A stretch of 64,000 nucleotides of DNA from Paraburkholderia ferrariae NBRC 106233 (GCF_000685035.1 NZ_BAYB01000008.1:341255-405254), one strand, 5' to 3'; positions 55,101-63,862 are shown, numbered from the stretch's first letter. The notes: generated from the letters alone by a model not told the origin. Made by a program: numbers and translations.

Positions 55101-55366
55101 ATGCCCGGCAGCGAGGTCGATTCGATGTGCTCGATATTGCTGACGGTGGTGGTCAGGCCGCGCTCGTTCACCGAGGTGATGCGGTCGGCCACGTCCTTCG
55201 CGGAAAGCCCCGTGTACGACCAGATGATGCTGATCACGGGGATGTTGATGTTGGGCAGCACGTCGGTCGGCATCCGCATCAGGGCGAACGGCGTGGCCAG
55301 CACGATCATGATGGCCATCACGATGAACGTGTAGGGCCGCTTCAGTGCGAGATTGACAATCCACAT
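52175..55366 (-). CDS. RND efflux pump, inner-membrane subunit (AcrB/MdtB-like, HAE-type)
   Basis: 1063 residues starting MWIVNLALKRPYTFIVMAIMIVL. Twelve membrane segments in the RND pattern, with two large periplasmic loops (PTDVLPNINIPVISIIWSYTG in the first). GGLALAVGILVDDATVTIENIERHL carries the paired aspartates of TM4 used for proton relay; FLFVPLAEAVVFAMIASYILSRTLVPTLAM follows. The second half has SFIGLGVGIAMAVVLVYLLIVVNFQSW and GLGEGAEQNAPLGRAVIGGL. It lacks the fuller charged TM4 set of CzcA/CusA metal pumps, so drug or organic-compound export is likelier despite the metal-type regulators. It is the first gene of a five-gene unit: pump, adaptor, channel, regulator, kinase. Confidence 0.94.
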   Translation of the reverse strand: MWIVNLALKRPYTFIVMAIMIVLATPFALMRMPTDVLPNINIPVISIIWSYTGLSAKDVADRITSVNERGLTTTVSNIEHIESTSLPGIAVIKLFLQPGASVQTAIAQAVAFEQATLRQMPPGATPPLVISYSASSIPVIQLGLSSRTMSEQAIADLAMNFLRPQLITIPGAQVPYPYGGKTRVISVDIDTRAIIAKGLTPADIVSAVNAQNLILPTGTAKMGQTEYRVDTNASPDTLAGLNRIPVQTINGATTYLGDVAHVRDGYSPQTNVVRQDGVRGVLISVLKNGDASTLQVVSDLKGLLPKVRDTLPADLVVKPLFDQSIFVSAAVAGVVREALIAAALTALMILVFLGNWRSTLIIAVSIPLSILASILALFALGETINIMTLGGLALAVGILVDDATVTIENIERHLHLGANLHDGILEGAGEIAVPALVSTMCICIVFVPMFFLTGVARFLFVPLAEAVVFAMIASYILSRTLVPTLAMLLFTHGAPDAGHAHAGASRSVFARMHERFNHGFERVRANYIALLSLLLARRRVFGTSFLAFCLLSLGLVFFLGRDFFPSVDSGNIRLHMRAPTGYRIEETARLADEVERTIRQVVPPDQLETIVDNLGLPYSGINLSYSNAGTIGTLDGEIQIALKPDHDPSHVYIDKLRQLLPQRFPGVEFFFQPADIITQILDFGQPAAIDVQVMGANLGQNMALAGQLLKEVRQMPGAVDAHIEQRNDEPELTLAMDRTRMQQVNLSPQNVAQDVLIALSGSTQTAPAFWVSPQNGVEYPLAVQTPQYRETSINEVMGTPVMSGPNAPIQLVSNLAQLRPHVGPAIVTHYNIRPVIDLLVSVEGSDLGSVGSRIDDLIKNAQAQAPRGTTITMRGQIGTMRSSFIGLGVGIAMAVVLVYLLIVVNFQSWADPLIIVSALPAALAGIAWMLFITGTHLSVPALTGAIMTVGVATANSILVVAFARQRLAAGSTPLAAALEAGATRIRPVLMTAFAMMIGMVPMALGLGEGAEQNAPLGRAVIGGLLFATVSTLLFVPLMFATVHGRLARRAERKREREARHGLR

Positions 55367-55754
55367 GTGACTGTTTCAGGCAGGCTTTGAACTAACGGAC
55401 ATGGAGCATTGACCCGGTACGCATTAACCAGGCGGTGCCGCATGATAGGCAACAGGAGTGGCGCTTTGCTGGCGCCAATATGGCGAAATTGACAGCCGGC
55501 GAACGCCCTGGCAACGCCGATTGCAGAACGCGGAAGAATCGCTGCCGGCGCACCGCGAAGGGGCGTTACAACAGGCAACCGAAAGCTTCGGCGTCGTGCA
55601 TGGGCGCCGCTGTTACGGCTTCAATCGGACCGGAATGGACAGCTTTTGGCCCGGCTTTGGCGCGGCTTGGCGTGGGTCTTGCCAGGTGCGCTTGCCGGGG
55701 CCTCTTGCGAAGGGCTGTCGCCAGGCGCAATTGCCACGCGCTATCGCCGCGCGC
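55367..55754. promoter_or_regulatory. 388-base intergenic region upstream of the RND operon
   Basis: No convincing gene. It must hold the pump promoter. One short inverted repeat, TGGCGC-N7-GCGCCA (55459-55477), lies about 100 bases before the pump start. The part next to the lysR stop is GC-rich and featureless to me. Confidence 0.45.
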
Positions 55755-56789
55755 TCAGTTGACGAGGCGCAGCCGCTCCGCGTCGCCGCGTATTTCACGG
55801 GCGTCGCGAGCATCGCGCGCGCGCAAGGGCACCGCCGGGCCCCGGCGCGGCGACGGCACGTCGCACGTGGCGAGCGCGGCCTCCTGCTCCGCGAGCACGA
55901 GCGGCACCTTTTCGCGCAGGAACTCCACGAAGGTGCGGATCTTGGCGTCCAGATAGCGGCGCGACGCGTAGAGCGCATAGATATTGAGCTTTTGCAGCCG
56001 GTGCGTGGGCAGCACGCGCGCGAGCGTTCCGTCCGCGAGGCCCGGCAGCGCCACCGGCACCGGCAGCGGACCGATGCCCATGCCCTCGCGGATCGCGAGC
56101 GCCAGCGCTTCGGGATTGTTCACCTGGAAGGGAGTGACGCCGGTATGGCGGAAGGTGTCGCCGTGCGGCCCTTCGGAAACCCATTGGCCCGCCGGCAGGC
56201 TCGCATCGGTGAGATGCAGGCACGTATGGCCGGCGAGGTCGTCGAACGACTGCGGCACGCCGCGCGCGCGCAGGTAGTCGGGCGAGGCGCACAGGATGGC
56301 GGCCGTGCTGCCCAACTGCTGCGAGATCAGCGCGGAATCCTCGAGTTCGGCGGCCACCACCACCGCCACGTCGAAGCCTTCCTCGATGATGTCGGGCATC
56401 TGCTGCGCGATGGTCAGGTCCACGGCGACCTCGGGCAGGTGCTGCTGGTAGCGCGCGATCAGCGGCATCACATAGTGCTGCCCGAAGCTCGTGCCGCCAT
56501 ACACGCGCAGCTTGCCCGCCGGGTTCGCATGCGCGGCGGCGGCCTCGGCTTCGGCCTGCTCGATATCGGCCAGAATGCGCTTGCAGCTTTGCAGGTAGCG
56601 CTCGCCCGCTTCGGTCAGCGACATGCGCCGCGTGGTCCGGTTCAGGAGCCGCGTGCGCAGACGCGATTCGAGGTCGGTCACGGCGCGCGACACCTGCGCG
56701 GTGGTCATGGTTTCGCTCGCGGCGGCACGCGTGAAGCTGCCCGACTCCACGACTCTCACGAAGATCCGCATATTGCGCAGCGTATCCAT
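55755..56789 (-). CDS. LysR-family transcriptional regulator
   Basis: 344 residues from the ATG at 56789 (MDTLRNMRIFVRVVESGSFTRAAASETMTTAQVSRAVTDLE), with GGGAGC upstream. The substrate-binding domain is complete (GKLRVYGGTSFGQHYVMPLIARY, REGMGIGPLPV). A 35-residue Arg/Ala-rich C-terminal extension follows. It is closely similar to the LysR at 62849 (same opening pattern, same RTRLLNR-TTRR block, same LQK-N-YALYASRR/YPSRK region), so the two are paralogues. It stands just upstream of the RND operon on the same strand and divergent from mgtC; either may be its target. Confidence 0.92.
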   Translation of the reverse strand: MDTLRNMRIFVRVVESGSFTRAAASETMTTAQVSRAVTDLESRLRTRLLNRTTRRMSLTEAGERYLQSCKRILADIEQAEAEAAAAHANPAGKLRVYGGTSFGQHYVMPLIARYQQHLPEVAVDLTIAQQMPDIIEEGFDVAVVVAAELEDSALISQQLGSTAAILCASPDYLRARGVPQSFDDLAGHTCLHLTDASLPAGQWVSEGPHGDTFRHTGVTPFQVNNPEALALAIREGMGIGPLPVPVALPGLADGTLARVLPTHRLQKLNIYALYASRRYLDAKIRTFVEFLREKVPLVLAEQEAALATCDVPSPRRGPAVPLRARDARDAREIRGDAERLRLVN

Positions 56790-57016
56790 CAGTAGCTCCC
56801 GTTCATTCTGCCCATCCTGCCTGTCGTAACACGAATGGCGCCAGTGTGAAGGAGAGGTCGTGGCCACATGCTGACCTCTACATGACAGCGCCGACAGCTT
56901 GGCGAGCGGGGCCGCGCCGCGTATGATCCTCGGCGCAACCGCCGTGCCGCAATGCGGCCGTCCCGATGCCCGTATGCCGCGTCGCATGGGGGCGACGACG
57001 CTTACATGACAAAACG

Positions 57017-57724
57017 ATGACTCTCGAATTCGTCCTGCGCCTGCTCATGGCGTTCGCCTGCGGCGTCGCCATCGGACTGGAACGCCAGATTCGCCAGCGG
57101 ACGGCGGGCCTGCGCACGATCGTGCTCGTGGCGACCGGGGCGTGCCTGTTCGTCACGCTCGGCGTGCTGACCGGCAACGGTTCGTCCGGCATCACGCAGA
57201 TCGCGGCTTACGTGGTCTCGGGGGTGGGCTTCCTCGGCGGCGGCGTGATCATGCGCGACAAGGGGTCTATCCAGGGCATCAACACGGCGGCGACGCTCTG
57301 GTGCTCGGCGGCGGTGGGAGTGCTCTCGGGCGCGGGCCACTACGGCCCGGCGGCGGCCGGCACGGTGGCCGTGCTGATCATCAATACCGCGCTGCGCGAA
57401 CTGAGCCGCGTGATCAACGCGACTCCGGTGTCGGCTGCCGATCTCGTGCGCGAATACGTGCTCACGGTGGTCTGCCGCGAAGAGGACGAGATCCATATCC
57501 GTACCGTGCTCTCCAATTCGATGTACTCGACGCCGCTCTCTTTCCAAAGCCTGACGAGCGAGGACGTGCCCGGCGAGTCGCAACGGCTGCGGGTGACGGC
57601 GACGGTGCGCATGCATCCGAAATTCCAGTCCAAGCTCGAACTGATGGCGAGCCGCCTGAGCATGGAAAAAGGCGTGTCCAGCGTGAGCTGGACGGCCGTG
57701 GATACCGAGGTCGCCCCCGAGTGA
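57017..57724 (+). CDS. MgtC/SapB family membrane protein
   Basis: 235 residues from the ATG at 57017 (MTLEFVLRLLMAFACGVAIGLERQIRQRTAGLRTIVLVATG). The GxxIGxERQ-x(4)-AGLRT signature is exact. Four to five membrane segments follow (GVGFLGGGVIMRDKGSIQGINTAATLWCSAAVGVLSGAG), then a C-terminal ACT-like cytoplasmic domain of about 85 residues (EYVLTVVCREEDEIHIRTVLSN). MgtC proteins aid growth at low Mg2+ and modulate membrane potential. The region before it (56790-57016) shows no clear Mg2+-sensing leader. Divergent from the lysR gene. Confidence 0.92.
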   Translation: MTLEFVLRLLMAFACGVAIGLERQIRQRTAGLRTIVLVATGACLFVTLGVLTGNGSSGITQIAAYVVSGVGFLGGGVIMRDKGSIQGINTAATLWCSAAVGVLSGAGHYGPAAAGTVAVLIINTALRELSRVINATPVSAADLVREYVLTVVCREEDEIHIRTVLSNSMYSTPLSFQSLTSEDVPGESQRLRVTATVRMHPKFQSKLELMASRLSMEKGVSSVSWTAVDTEVAPE

Positions 57725-57914
57725 GGGGTTGGACGACCCGGGCAGGAACCGGGGCGGCACTCAAGCTTTCATTTCAATTGCAAGACTGTTGCACATCTTT
57801 GAACGATGCGCGCCACTCTTTAATAAGTGTCAATTCTGGACACGTAACGTGGACGGCCTCCCGCCCTTGGTCTAAGCTGCACATCACCTCACATCAATAA
57901 GGGGAGTGCTCAAT

Positions 57915-58166
57915 ATGGAACATGGCATCATCGCCTGGCTCATCATCGGTGCAATCGCGGGCTGGCTCGCCGGCGTGCTCGTCAAGGGCGGCGGCTTCGG
58001 ATTGATCGTCGATATCATCGTCGGGATCGTGGGTGCGTTCATCGGCGGCTGGCTCGCCGGCGTCCTCGGGATACACATCGGCGGCGGCTGGATCAGTTCG
58101 ATCATCACGGCCGTTATCGGCGCGGTCATCCTGCTGTTCGTCATCCGGCTATTCAAACGCGCGTAG
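57915..58166 (+). CDS. Small GlsB/YeaQ/YmgE-family membrane protein (transglycosylase-associated)
   Basis: 83 residues from the ATG at 57915, with AGGGGAG eight bases upstream (a GTG three codons earlier overlaps the ribosome site). Three membrane segments with the family's glycine pattern: GIIAWLIIGAIAGWLAGVLVKGGGFG, IIVGIVGAFIGGWLAG and ISSIITAVIGAVILLFVIRLF. Function unknown; relatives are often stress- or acid-induced. An inverted repeat GTGTC-N7-GACAC at 57827-57843 lies in its promoter region. A strong terminator follows. Confidence 0.92.
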   Translation: MEHGIIAWLIIGAIAGWLAGVLVKGGGFGLIVDIIVGIVGAFIGGWLAGVLGIHIGGGWISSIITAVIGAVILLFVIRLFKRA

Positions 58167-58201
58167 CGGCGCGCTTGAGTGCGGCTTGATTGCGCACAAG
58201 C

Positions 58202-58239
58202 AAAACGGGAGTGCCGTTATCGGCACTCCCGTTTTTTTA
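58202..58239 (+). terminator. Factor-independent terminator after the YeaQ-type gene
   Basis: ACGGGAGTGCCG-TTAT-CGGCACTCCCGT, a perfect 12-base stem with a 4-base loop flanked by AAA and a run of T. The U-run is strong on the plus strand; on the minus strand four T follow, so it may also end the convergent CoA-transferase message. Confidence 0.93.
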
Positions 58240-58267
58240 TGGCAACGCCAGGCGCACGCCTGCACGC

Positions 58268-59803
58268 CTAGCCGTTGACGACGAGGGCGCCCGTGCCCGC
58301 GCTGTCTTCGGGCAACATCGAACCCGTCTCGTTCAGGCGCAGGTGCATCTCGAACGCCCTGGTGAGATTGTGCGGGGTCTGGCCGCCATGCTTGAGCGCC
58401 GCCTTGTAGTAGTCGCGCAGCAGGTCGCGATAGAGCGGATGCGCGCAGCGCTCGATGATGAGCGCGGCCCGCTCGCGGGGCGCGAGGCCGCGCAGGTCGG
58501 CGAGGCCCTGCTCCGTCACGATCACGTCCACGTCGTGCTCGTTGTGGTCCACGTGCGGCACCATCGGCACGATGCTCGAAATGCGGCCGTCCTTTGCGAT
58601 GGCCTTGGTCGCGAAGATCGCGCACGCGGCATTGCGCGCGAAGTCGCCCGAGCCGCCAATGCCGTTCATCATGTGCGTGCCGCCCACGTGCGTCGAATTC
58701 ACGTTGCCGTAGATGTCGCATTCGAGCGCCGTGTTCAGCGCAATGAGGCCAAGCCGGCGGATCACTTCCGGGTGGTTGCTCACTTCCTGCGGGCGCAGCA
58801 CGAGCTTGTCGCGATAGCGGTCGAGATCGGCGAGCACCTGGGCCTGGCGCGGCGCGGAGAGCGTCATCGAGGCACCCGAGGCAAACACCATCTTGCCCGC
58901 GTCGATGAGATCGAAGGTGGAATCCTGCAGCACTTCCGAATACATCGTGAGCGCTTCGAACGGCGAGTTCACGAAGCCCGAGAGCACCGCATTCGCGATC
59001 GTGCCGATGCCGGCCTGCAAGGGCGGCAGTTGCGCGCTCATGCGTCCGTGCCTGACTTCGTGCTGCAAAAAGTCGATGAGGTGGCCGGCGATGCACGCCG
59101 TCTCTTCGTCGGCCGGCAGCACGGTGGAAGGGCTGTCCGCTTCGTTGGTGATGACGATAGCCGCGATCTTCTCGGGCGGGATATCGATGATGGGCGTGCC
59201 GACACGATCCTGCACGCGCACGATCGGCAGCGGATCGCGATGCGGGCGGCGGCCCGGAATCCAGACGTCGTGCAGGCCTTCGAGCCCGAGCGGCTGCGCG
59301 AGATTGATCTCGACGATCACCTTCTCCGCGAGGATCGCGAAGCTCGCCGAATTGCCCACCGACGTGGTGGGCACGATACCGCCCGTTTCCGTGATCGCGG
59401 CCGCCTCGATGATGGCGAGGTCCAGCTTGCCGAGCAGGTTGGCGCGCAGCATCTCGACCGTCTCGGAGAGGTGCTGATCCACGAACATCACTTCGCCGCG
59501 ATTGATGGCCTTGCGCAACGTGGTATCGACCTGGAACGGCAGACGGCGTTCGAGCACGCCCGCTTCGGTCAGCATGCGATCGACGTCGTGGCCGAGCGAG
59601 GCACCCGTCATGAGCGTGATGCGCAGCGGTTCCTTTTCCTCGCGCGCGCGGCGGGCCAGCTCGATCGGCACGGCCTTGGTGTCGCCCGCCCGCGTGAAGC
59701 CGCTCGCGCCGACACGCATGCCGTTGCGCACGAGCCGCGCTGCCTCGGCGGCGGTGGTGATCTTCCCGCGCAGGGCGGCACAACGAATACGGTCTTCGTA
59801 CAT
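58268..59803 (-). CDS. Acetyl-CoA hydrolase / acetate:succinate CoA-transferase family protein
   Basis: 511 residues from the ATG at 59803 (MYEDRIRCAALRGKITTAAEAARLV) with GGAG upstream; an in-frame ATG six codons earlier exists. Family blocks: RVGASGFTRAGDTKAVP, AAAITETGGIVPTTSVGNSASFA, and TALECDIYGNVNSTHVGG, in which the glutamate is the residue that forms the glutamyl-CoA intermediate in this class. MNGIGGSGDFARNA is the CoA-binding glycine loop. C-terminal LADLRGLAPRERAALIIERCAHP is typical. It moves CoA between acetate and succinate or hydrolyses acetyl-CoA, linking acetate and TCA-cycle metabolism. It stands alone in its orientation. Confidence 0.92.
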   Translation of the reverse strand: MYEDRIRCAALRGKITTAAEAARLVRNGMRVGASGFTRAGDTKAVPIELARRAREEKEPLRITLMTGASLGHDVDRMLTEAGVLERRLPFQVDTTLRKAINRGEVMFVDQHLSETVEMLRANLLGKLDLAIIEAAAITETGGIVPTTSVGNSASFAILAEKVIVEINLAQPLGLEGLHDVWIPGRRPHRDPLPIVRVQDRVGTPIIDIPPEKIAAIVITNEADSPSTVLPADEETACIAGHLIDFLQHEVRHGRMSAQLPPLQAGIGTIANAVLSGFVNSPFEALTMYSEVLQDSTFDLIDAGKMVFASGASMTLSAPRQAQVLADLDRYRDKLVLRPQEVSNHPEVIRRLGLIALNTALECDIYGNVNSTHVGGTHMMNGIGGSGDFARNAACAIFATKAIAKDGRISSIVPMVPHVDHNEHDVDVIVTEQGLADLRGLAPRERAALIIERCAHPLYRDLLRDYYKAALKHGGQTPHNLTRAFEMHLRLNETGSMLPEDSAGTGALVVNG

Positions 59804-60007
59804 CAGAGTCTCCAGAAACATGCTGTTTGCCGGCCCGCGCGATGCTCGCGCTCAGTACCGGCTGCCGTACACTGCGGCGTCAACAACAAACTTTTGCGGC
59901 CACAATGCGCAATGCCGCGCCGCCCTGTTCGAAGGCGCCGCGGCATGATCAATCAGGCTTGGCGCCTGGCTCATAGCGAGCGAATGTTGCATCCGGACTA
60001 GCGGTGC

Positions 60008-60235
60008 TCAGCTACCGGAATACAGGTTGCAGAAGCTGGCAGGACCGACACACTCGTCCTTCTTTGCCGGCGTCGCGGCGCGGCGTTGAACCGGTGCCTG
60101 CACGACGGGGGCGGCTTGCGGGGCGGCCTGGGCAACCTGCTGGGAGGTGCTCGCGACCGGTGCCTCGTTCTGTGCGTGGGCCGCAGCGGCGGCAAACAGC
60201 GAACAGGCAACAACAGCGATCTTCAGGGACTTCAT
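60008..60235 (-). CDS. Small secreted Ala/Gln/Pro-rich protein of unknown function
   Basis: 75 residues. The signal peptide MKSLKIAVVACSLFAAAAAHA is followed by a low-complexity stretch (about 22-55, rich in A, Q, V and P) and then AKKDECVGPASFCNLYSGS, with two cysteines that could form a disulphide. AGAGCAAGATG context gives a fair ribosome site. No family is recognised. The neighbouring gaps (59804-60007 and 60236-60429) contain no other gene I can support. Confidence 0.75.
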   Translation of the reverse strand: MKSLKIAVVACSLFAAAAAHAQNEAPVASTSQQVAQAAPQAAPVVQAPVQRRAATPAKKDECVGPASFCNLYSGS

Positions 60236-60429
60236 CTTGCTCTCCAGTGCTAACGGGTACTGCCTGAATACTGCCGGGCAGTGATGTGACTATATGACCC
60301 GGTCCCGATTTGATTAAGCAGGCGAGATAGAAGGGATATTTCCAGCGCGTGACAAGATCGCGTGGCGGGACTGCTGGGGACCGCTGGGGATCGTTTGGGA
60401 ACCGTTGAAAAGCCCGCGCAACCAGCGCT

Positions 60430-62646
60430 TCAACGGCTCGCGCGAATGTGCGCCGGGCCGCGCGGGAGCTGGCGGCGGGCCAGGGCGCCTGTGGGTGCAT
60501 CCCGGTCCAGCAGCGCGCTGCGGATGAAATGGAGATGCGAAAGCAGGCGCTGGACATCATGACGGCGCTCGCGCTCCTCGCGAACCGGATCGAGCGCCGC
60601 CTGGGCCACCCAGGTCGCCGCACGCACGGAGATGAGTGCGCGCTCAACCTTCTGCGCGTCGGGCTGCTCGAAAAGCCGCGCAATGTCGTCCAGCACCTGT
60701 TCGAGCGCCGGTTCCCAGCGCGAGTCCAGCGCCGATAGCCACCCCGCCCTCCCGGCCTCGCGACGCAGGTCCAGCACTGCGTGCCCCACCTCGAGCGTGA
60801 CGAGCATCCAGCGCAGCGCGCGCCGGTGAGCACGCCTGTCCCCGTTGAGCAGCAGACGCAACTGGTGCATCAGATCGTGCGTGCCCGACTGGAAGCGCTG
60901 GCCGAGTCCCGCAAGGTCGCCGCGGCAGGCGATCACCACCTGGCGGCGCAATTCGGCGCACATGTGGCCGACGAGCCATTTCATGCGCGGCGGAAACACC
61001 ACCGCGAAGGCGAGCGCAGCGAGCAGCATCGCGGCGACGACCGCAATGCCGTTGTTGATGAGGAGATCGGGCGTGTAGGCGATTACGTTGTCGGGGCCGG
61101 CCAGCAGGCAGAAGAACACCGAGAAGCCCACGCCATAGCCCGAGATGCGCGGCCGCGTGGCGAGAAAAGCGCCAAGCGCCAGCACCGGCGCAAGCGTGGC
61201 GCAGAGCAATGGAAAGCCGTCGATGACCGGATAGACGTAGCAGGTGTACAGATACCCGGTCGCGGCTGCGCAAGCCGCGCCTGCGGCCATCTGGGCAGCC
61301 ATGCGGGTGGCGTTGGGCGCCGACGAGGTGAGCGCGCAGGCGAGCGCCGCCGCAATCACGGCCATGCCGCCGCTCGGCCAGTCCGTCTCGATCCAGAACC
61401 AGCCGAGCGTGGCCATCACGACAGCCGTGCGCAAGAATGCGAACGCGACGACATACCAGCTCGTGCGCGGCACGTAGCGCGTCGTGCGCGGCTCCTGCGC
61501 GAGACGCGGCTGCGTCACCGACGCATAGGTACGGCTGTAGCGGACGATCTCCGAGGTGAAGCGCCATGCCAGTTCCGCCGAGGTATCGAAGTCCTGCAGC
61601 GCATCGGGCGCCCCCGCTTCCAGCGGACGCCGCGTCTCGCGCACATGGCGCGGCAGCGTGCGTTGCCAGGCCTCCAGGGCATCTGCAAGACGCAGCGCGT
61701 AGTCGCGATCGTTCTCGCCGCGACGCGGACGCTCGCCAAGCCACGCGGCCAGTTCACGGAGATACGGCGCCAGCGGTGCAATCGCGCCGCTGTCCCAGCT
61801 CAGACGCTTGAGCAATTGCCGCAGCGCGTGCAGGCGTGCGCACACATCCATGAACTCGCTGTTCAGGCGGCCGAGCAAAGGACTGCGCGAGCGCATGACG
61901 GGGTCTTCGAAGAAGGCGAACGCACGCGTCGCCTCGAAGCCGACCACATCGTCGACAAGACGCGCAAAGCGGCCCTCGAACGCACCCCGTTCCAGCCGGC
62001 CAGACAGCATACCGGAGGCGAACGCAGTAAAATCCAGGTACCGCGTGCGCAGGGTTCGTTCGAGCAGCGAGCCGGTCTGCCGGGGCACGATCACCGCGCT
62101 CACCATGCCGGAACAGAGAATGCCCACGGCAACCTCGGCCCCGCGGCCGAGTGCAGCAAGAAAGAGCCCGTTGGGCGCCTGCACGAGGGGGACGCCGATC
62201 AGCGCGGCGGTATAGCCGGCGAGCACGAAGGCGTACCAGCGGAAATGCCGGTTGCGCATGGCGGCCGCCGTACAGGCGGCGACCCAGCAGGTGAGCCCGG
62301 CAATATAGAGTTCGGGCTGCTGGACGAACACGCCGCCCAGCACGACCGCGGCAATCATGCCGACGCTGGTCCCGATTATCCGGTACACGCTCTTCGCGAA
62401 CACCATGCCCGAGAGCGGCTGCATCAGCACGAACACGGTGGTCATCGCAATGCGCGGCTGCGGCAGGTCCAGCAGCATTGCAATGCCCATCGCGAGCAAG
62501 CCGGCCGCGACTGTCTTGAAGAGATGCAGCCAGATCGCGCCTTCAGCGGCAAGCCACTCGCGCAACGCACGCCGCGTGGCGCGCCGCAGTGCCTGTGTCC
62601 GCCGGCGCGAGTCGAACGCTCGATGAATCGCATGCTGGCGGGTCAT
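60430..62646 (-). CDS. FUSC-family exporter (AaeB-like aromatic acid efflux)
   Basis: 738 residues. Two membrane blocks of five to six segments each (about 40-185 and 395-540), separated by a cytoplasmic region of about 200 residues, with a C-terminal helical domain. The first block has LLDLPQPRIAMTTVFVLMQPLSGMVFAKSVYRIIGTSVG, the fusaric-acid-resistance (FUSC) signature; the second repeats it as TDWPSGGMAVIAAALACALTSSAPN. Relatives (AaeB, FusC) export hydroxylated aromatic acids. The gene is divergent from a LysR regulator 202 bases away, as aaeXAB is from aaeR. No separate aaeA- or aaeX-like gene is adjacent. Confidence 0.88.
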   Translation of the reverse strand: MTRQHAIHRAFDSRRRTQALRRATRRALREWLAAEGAIWLHLFKTVAAGLLAMGIAMLLDLPQPRIAMTTVFVLMQPLSGMVFAKSVYRIIGTSVGMIAAVVLGGVFVQQPELYIAGLTCWVAACTAAAMRNRHFRWYAFVLAGYTAALIGVPLVQAPNGLFLAALGRGAEVAVGILCSGMVSAVIVPRQTGSLLERTLRTRYLDFTAFASGMLSGRLERGAFEGRFARLVDDVVGFEATRAFAFFEDPVMRSRSPLLGRLNSEFMDVCARLHALRQLLKRLSWDSGAIAPLAPYLRELAAWLGERPRRGENDRDYALRLADALEAWQRTLPRHVRETRRPLEAGAPDALQDFDTSAELAWRFTSEIVRYSRTYASVTQPRLAQEPRTTRYVPRTSWYVVAFAFLRTAVVMATLGWFWIETDWPSGGMAVIAAALACALTSSAPNATRMAAQMAAGAACAAATGYLYTCYVYPVIDGFPLLCATLAPVLALGAFLATRPRISGYGVGFSVFFCLLAGPDNVIAYTPDLLINNGIAVVAAMLLAALAFAVVFPPRMKWLVGHMCAELRRQVVIACRGDLAGLGQRFQSGTHDLMHQLRLLLNGDRRAHRRALRWMLVTLEVGHAVLDLRREAGRAGWLSALDSRWEPALEQVLDDIARLFEQPDAQKVERALISVRAATWVAQAALDPVREERERRHDVQRLLSHLHFIRSALLDRDAPTGALARRQLPRGPAHIRASR

Positions 62647-62848
62647 GGGAATGGCACTACGCTCGGGGCTGTTGTGAAGAGGGGCGCCTGCGGGAAACAG
62701 GAGGGAAACAGGAATCCTGGCGCCGATTGTAGGAGCGTCACTGCGGCCAATTAACGGGACGGACGGGGAACCTCCGTTCCAGATCGCTCAACAATGCCGC
62801 GGCCCGCGAGGCGGACAATATCGGTTCTGTGCCGAACAAGAAGGTTTG

Positions 62849-63862
62849 ATGGATACGCTACAAAATATGCGGGTGTTTGTCCGCGTCGTCGAAGCGGGCA
62901 GCTTTACCGCGGCAGCCCAGTCGCTCGATTCGACGACGGGCGCGATGTCGCGCGCTGTATCGGAACTGGAAGCGCATCTGCGCACCCGCCTGCTCAACCG
63001 TTCGACGCGCCGTCTCGCGCTGACGCCCGCCGGCGAACGGTATCTGAAACGCTGCACGCAGATCCTTGCCGACGTCGGCAGCGCCGAGGAAGAAGCGAGC
63101 GGCGCGCATGAGCGTCCTGCCGGCGCGCTGCGCATGCACAGTTTCGCGAGCCTCGGCCAGCAGTACGTGCTGCCGGCCATTTCGCGCTATCGCGCGCTGC
63201 ATCCCGAAGTCACGGTCGAACTGACGCTCTCGCAACGCATGCCCGATCTGTTCGAGGGCAGCAGCGACGTCTCGGTGGTCACGGCTTCGTCGCTGCCGAA
63301 TTCGGATCTCGTTTCGCATCAGCTAGGGACGACCTACAGCATCCTGTGCGCGTCGCCCGGTTACGTGCGTACGCACGGCGTGCCGCGTGTACCCGCCGAC
63401 CTCGCCCATCACGATTGCCTGATTCTGAAAACGCCGGCGCTTCCCGCGTACGAATGGGCGCTCGAGGGACCAGAGGGGAACGTCGAGATGCACGTGGATG
63501 GGCCGGTACAGGTGAATATCGCGGAGTCGCTCGCTGTGGCGATTCGCGAAGGGATGGGCATCGGCGTTCTGCCGGTTTATACGGCGATCGAAGGGTTGCG
63601 CAACGGGACGCTCGTGCGCGTGCTGCCGCAGCACAAGCTGCAGAAGACGAATGTGTATGCGCTCTATCCGTCGCGCAAATTTGTCGATGCCAAGACCAAG
63701 ACGTGGGTCGAGTTCCTGCGGGCGCATCTCCCGGAGGTGATTGCTCGCGATATGGCGCTGCTCGAGGAACTGACGCAGGAACAGCTTGCGGAAGAAGAGG
63801 CCCTGGTGGGATCGGCGATGCCGGATGCGGCGGTTGCCGCTGCGCCAAAGACTGCGCATTAG
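62849..63862 (+). CDS. LysR-family transcriptional regulator (AaeR-type context)
   Basis: 337 residues from the ATG at 62849, with AAGAAGG upstream. HTH: MDTLQNMRVFVRVVEAGSFTAAAQSLDSTTGAMSRAVSELEAHL. The substrate domain is complete (LRMHSFASLGQQYVLPAISRYRALHPEVTVELTLSQRMPD, REGMGIGVLPVY). A 45-residue acidic then Ala-rich tail follows. It is a paralogue of the LysR at 55755. Its divergent position makes the FUSC exporter the likely target. Confidence 0.93.
   Translation: MDTLQNMRVFVRVVEAGSFTAAAQSLDSTTGAMSRAVSELEAHLRTRLLNRSTRRLALTPAGERYLKRCTQILADVGSAEEEASGAHERPAGALRMHSFASLGQQYVLPAISRYRALHPEVTVELTLSQRMPDLFEGSSDVSVVTASSLPNSDLVSHQLGTTYSILCASPGYVRTHGVPRVPADLAHHDCLILKTPALPAYEWALEGPEGNVEMHVDGPVQVNIAESLAVAIREGMGIGVLPVYTAIEGLRNGTLVRVLPQHKLQKTNVYALYPSRKFVDAKTKTWVEFLRAHLPEVIARDMALLEELTQEQLAEEEALVGSAMPDAAVAAAPKTAH

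Noticed and set aside
50495..55390. 1631-codon open frame on the plus strand opposite the RND pump operon
   Set aside because: A shadow of the pump, adaptor and channel genes; the translation is low-complexity Arg/His-rich and matches no family.
56790..57016. Mg2+-responsive leader (mgtL/mgtP type) upstream of the MgtC-family gene
   Set aside because: Only a four-codon ATG frame and no convincing alternative hairpins were seen; not enough to call a sensor.
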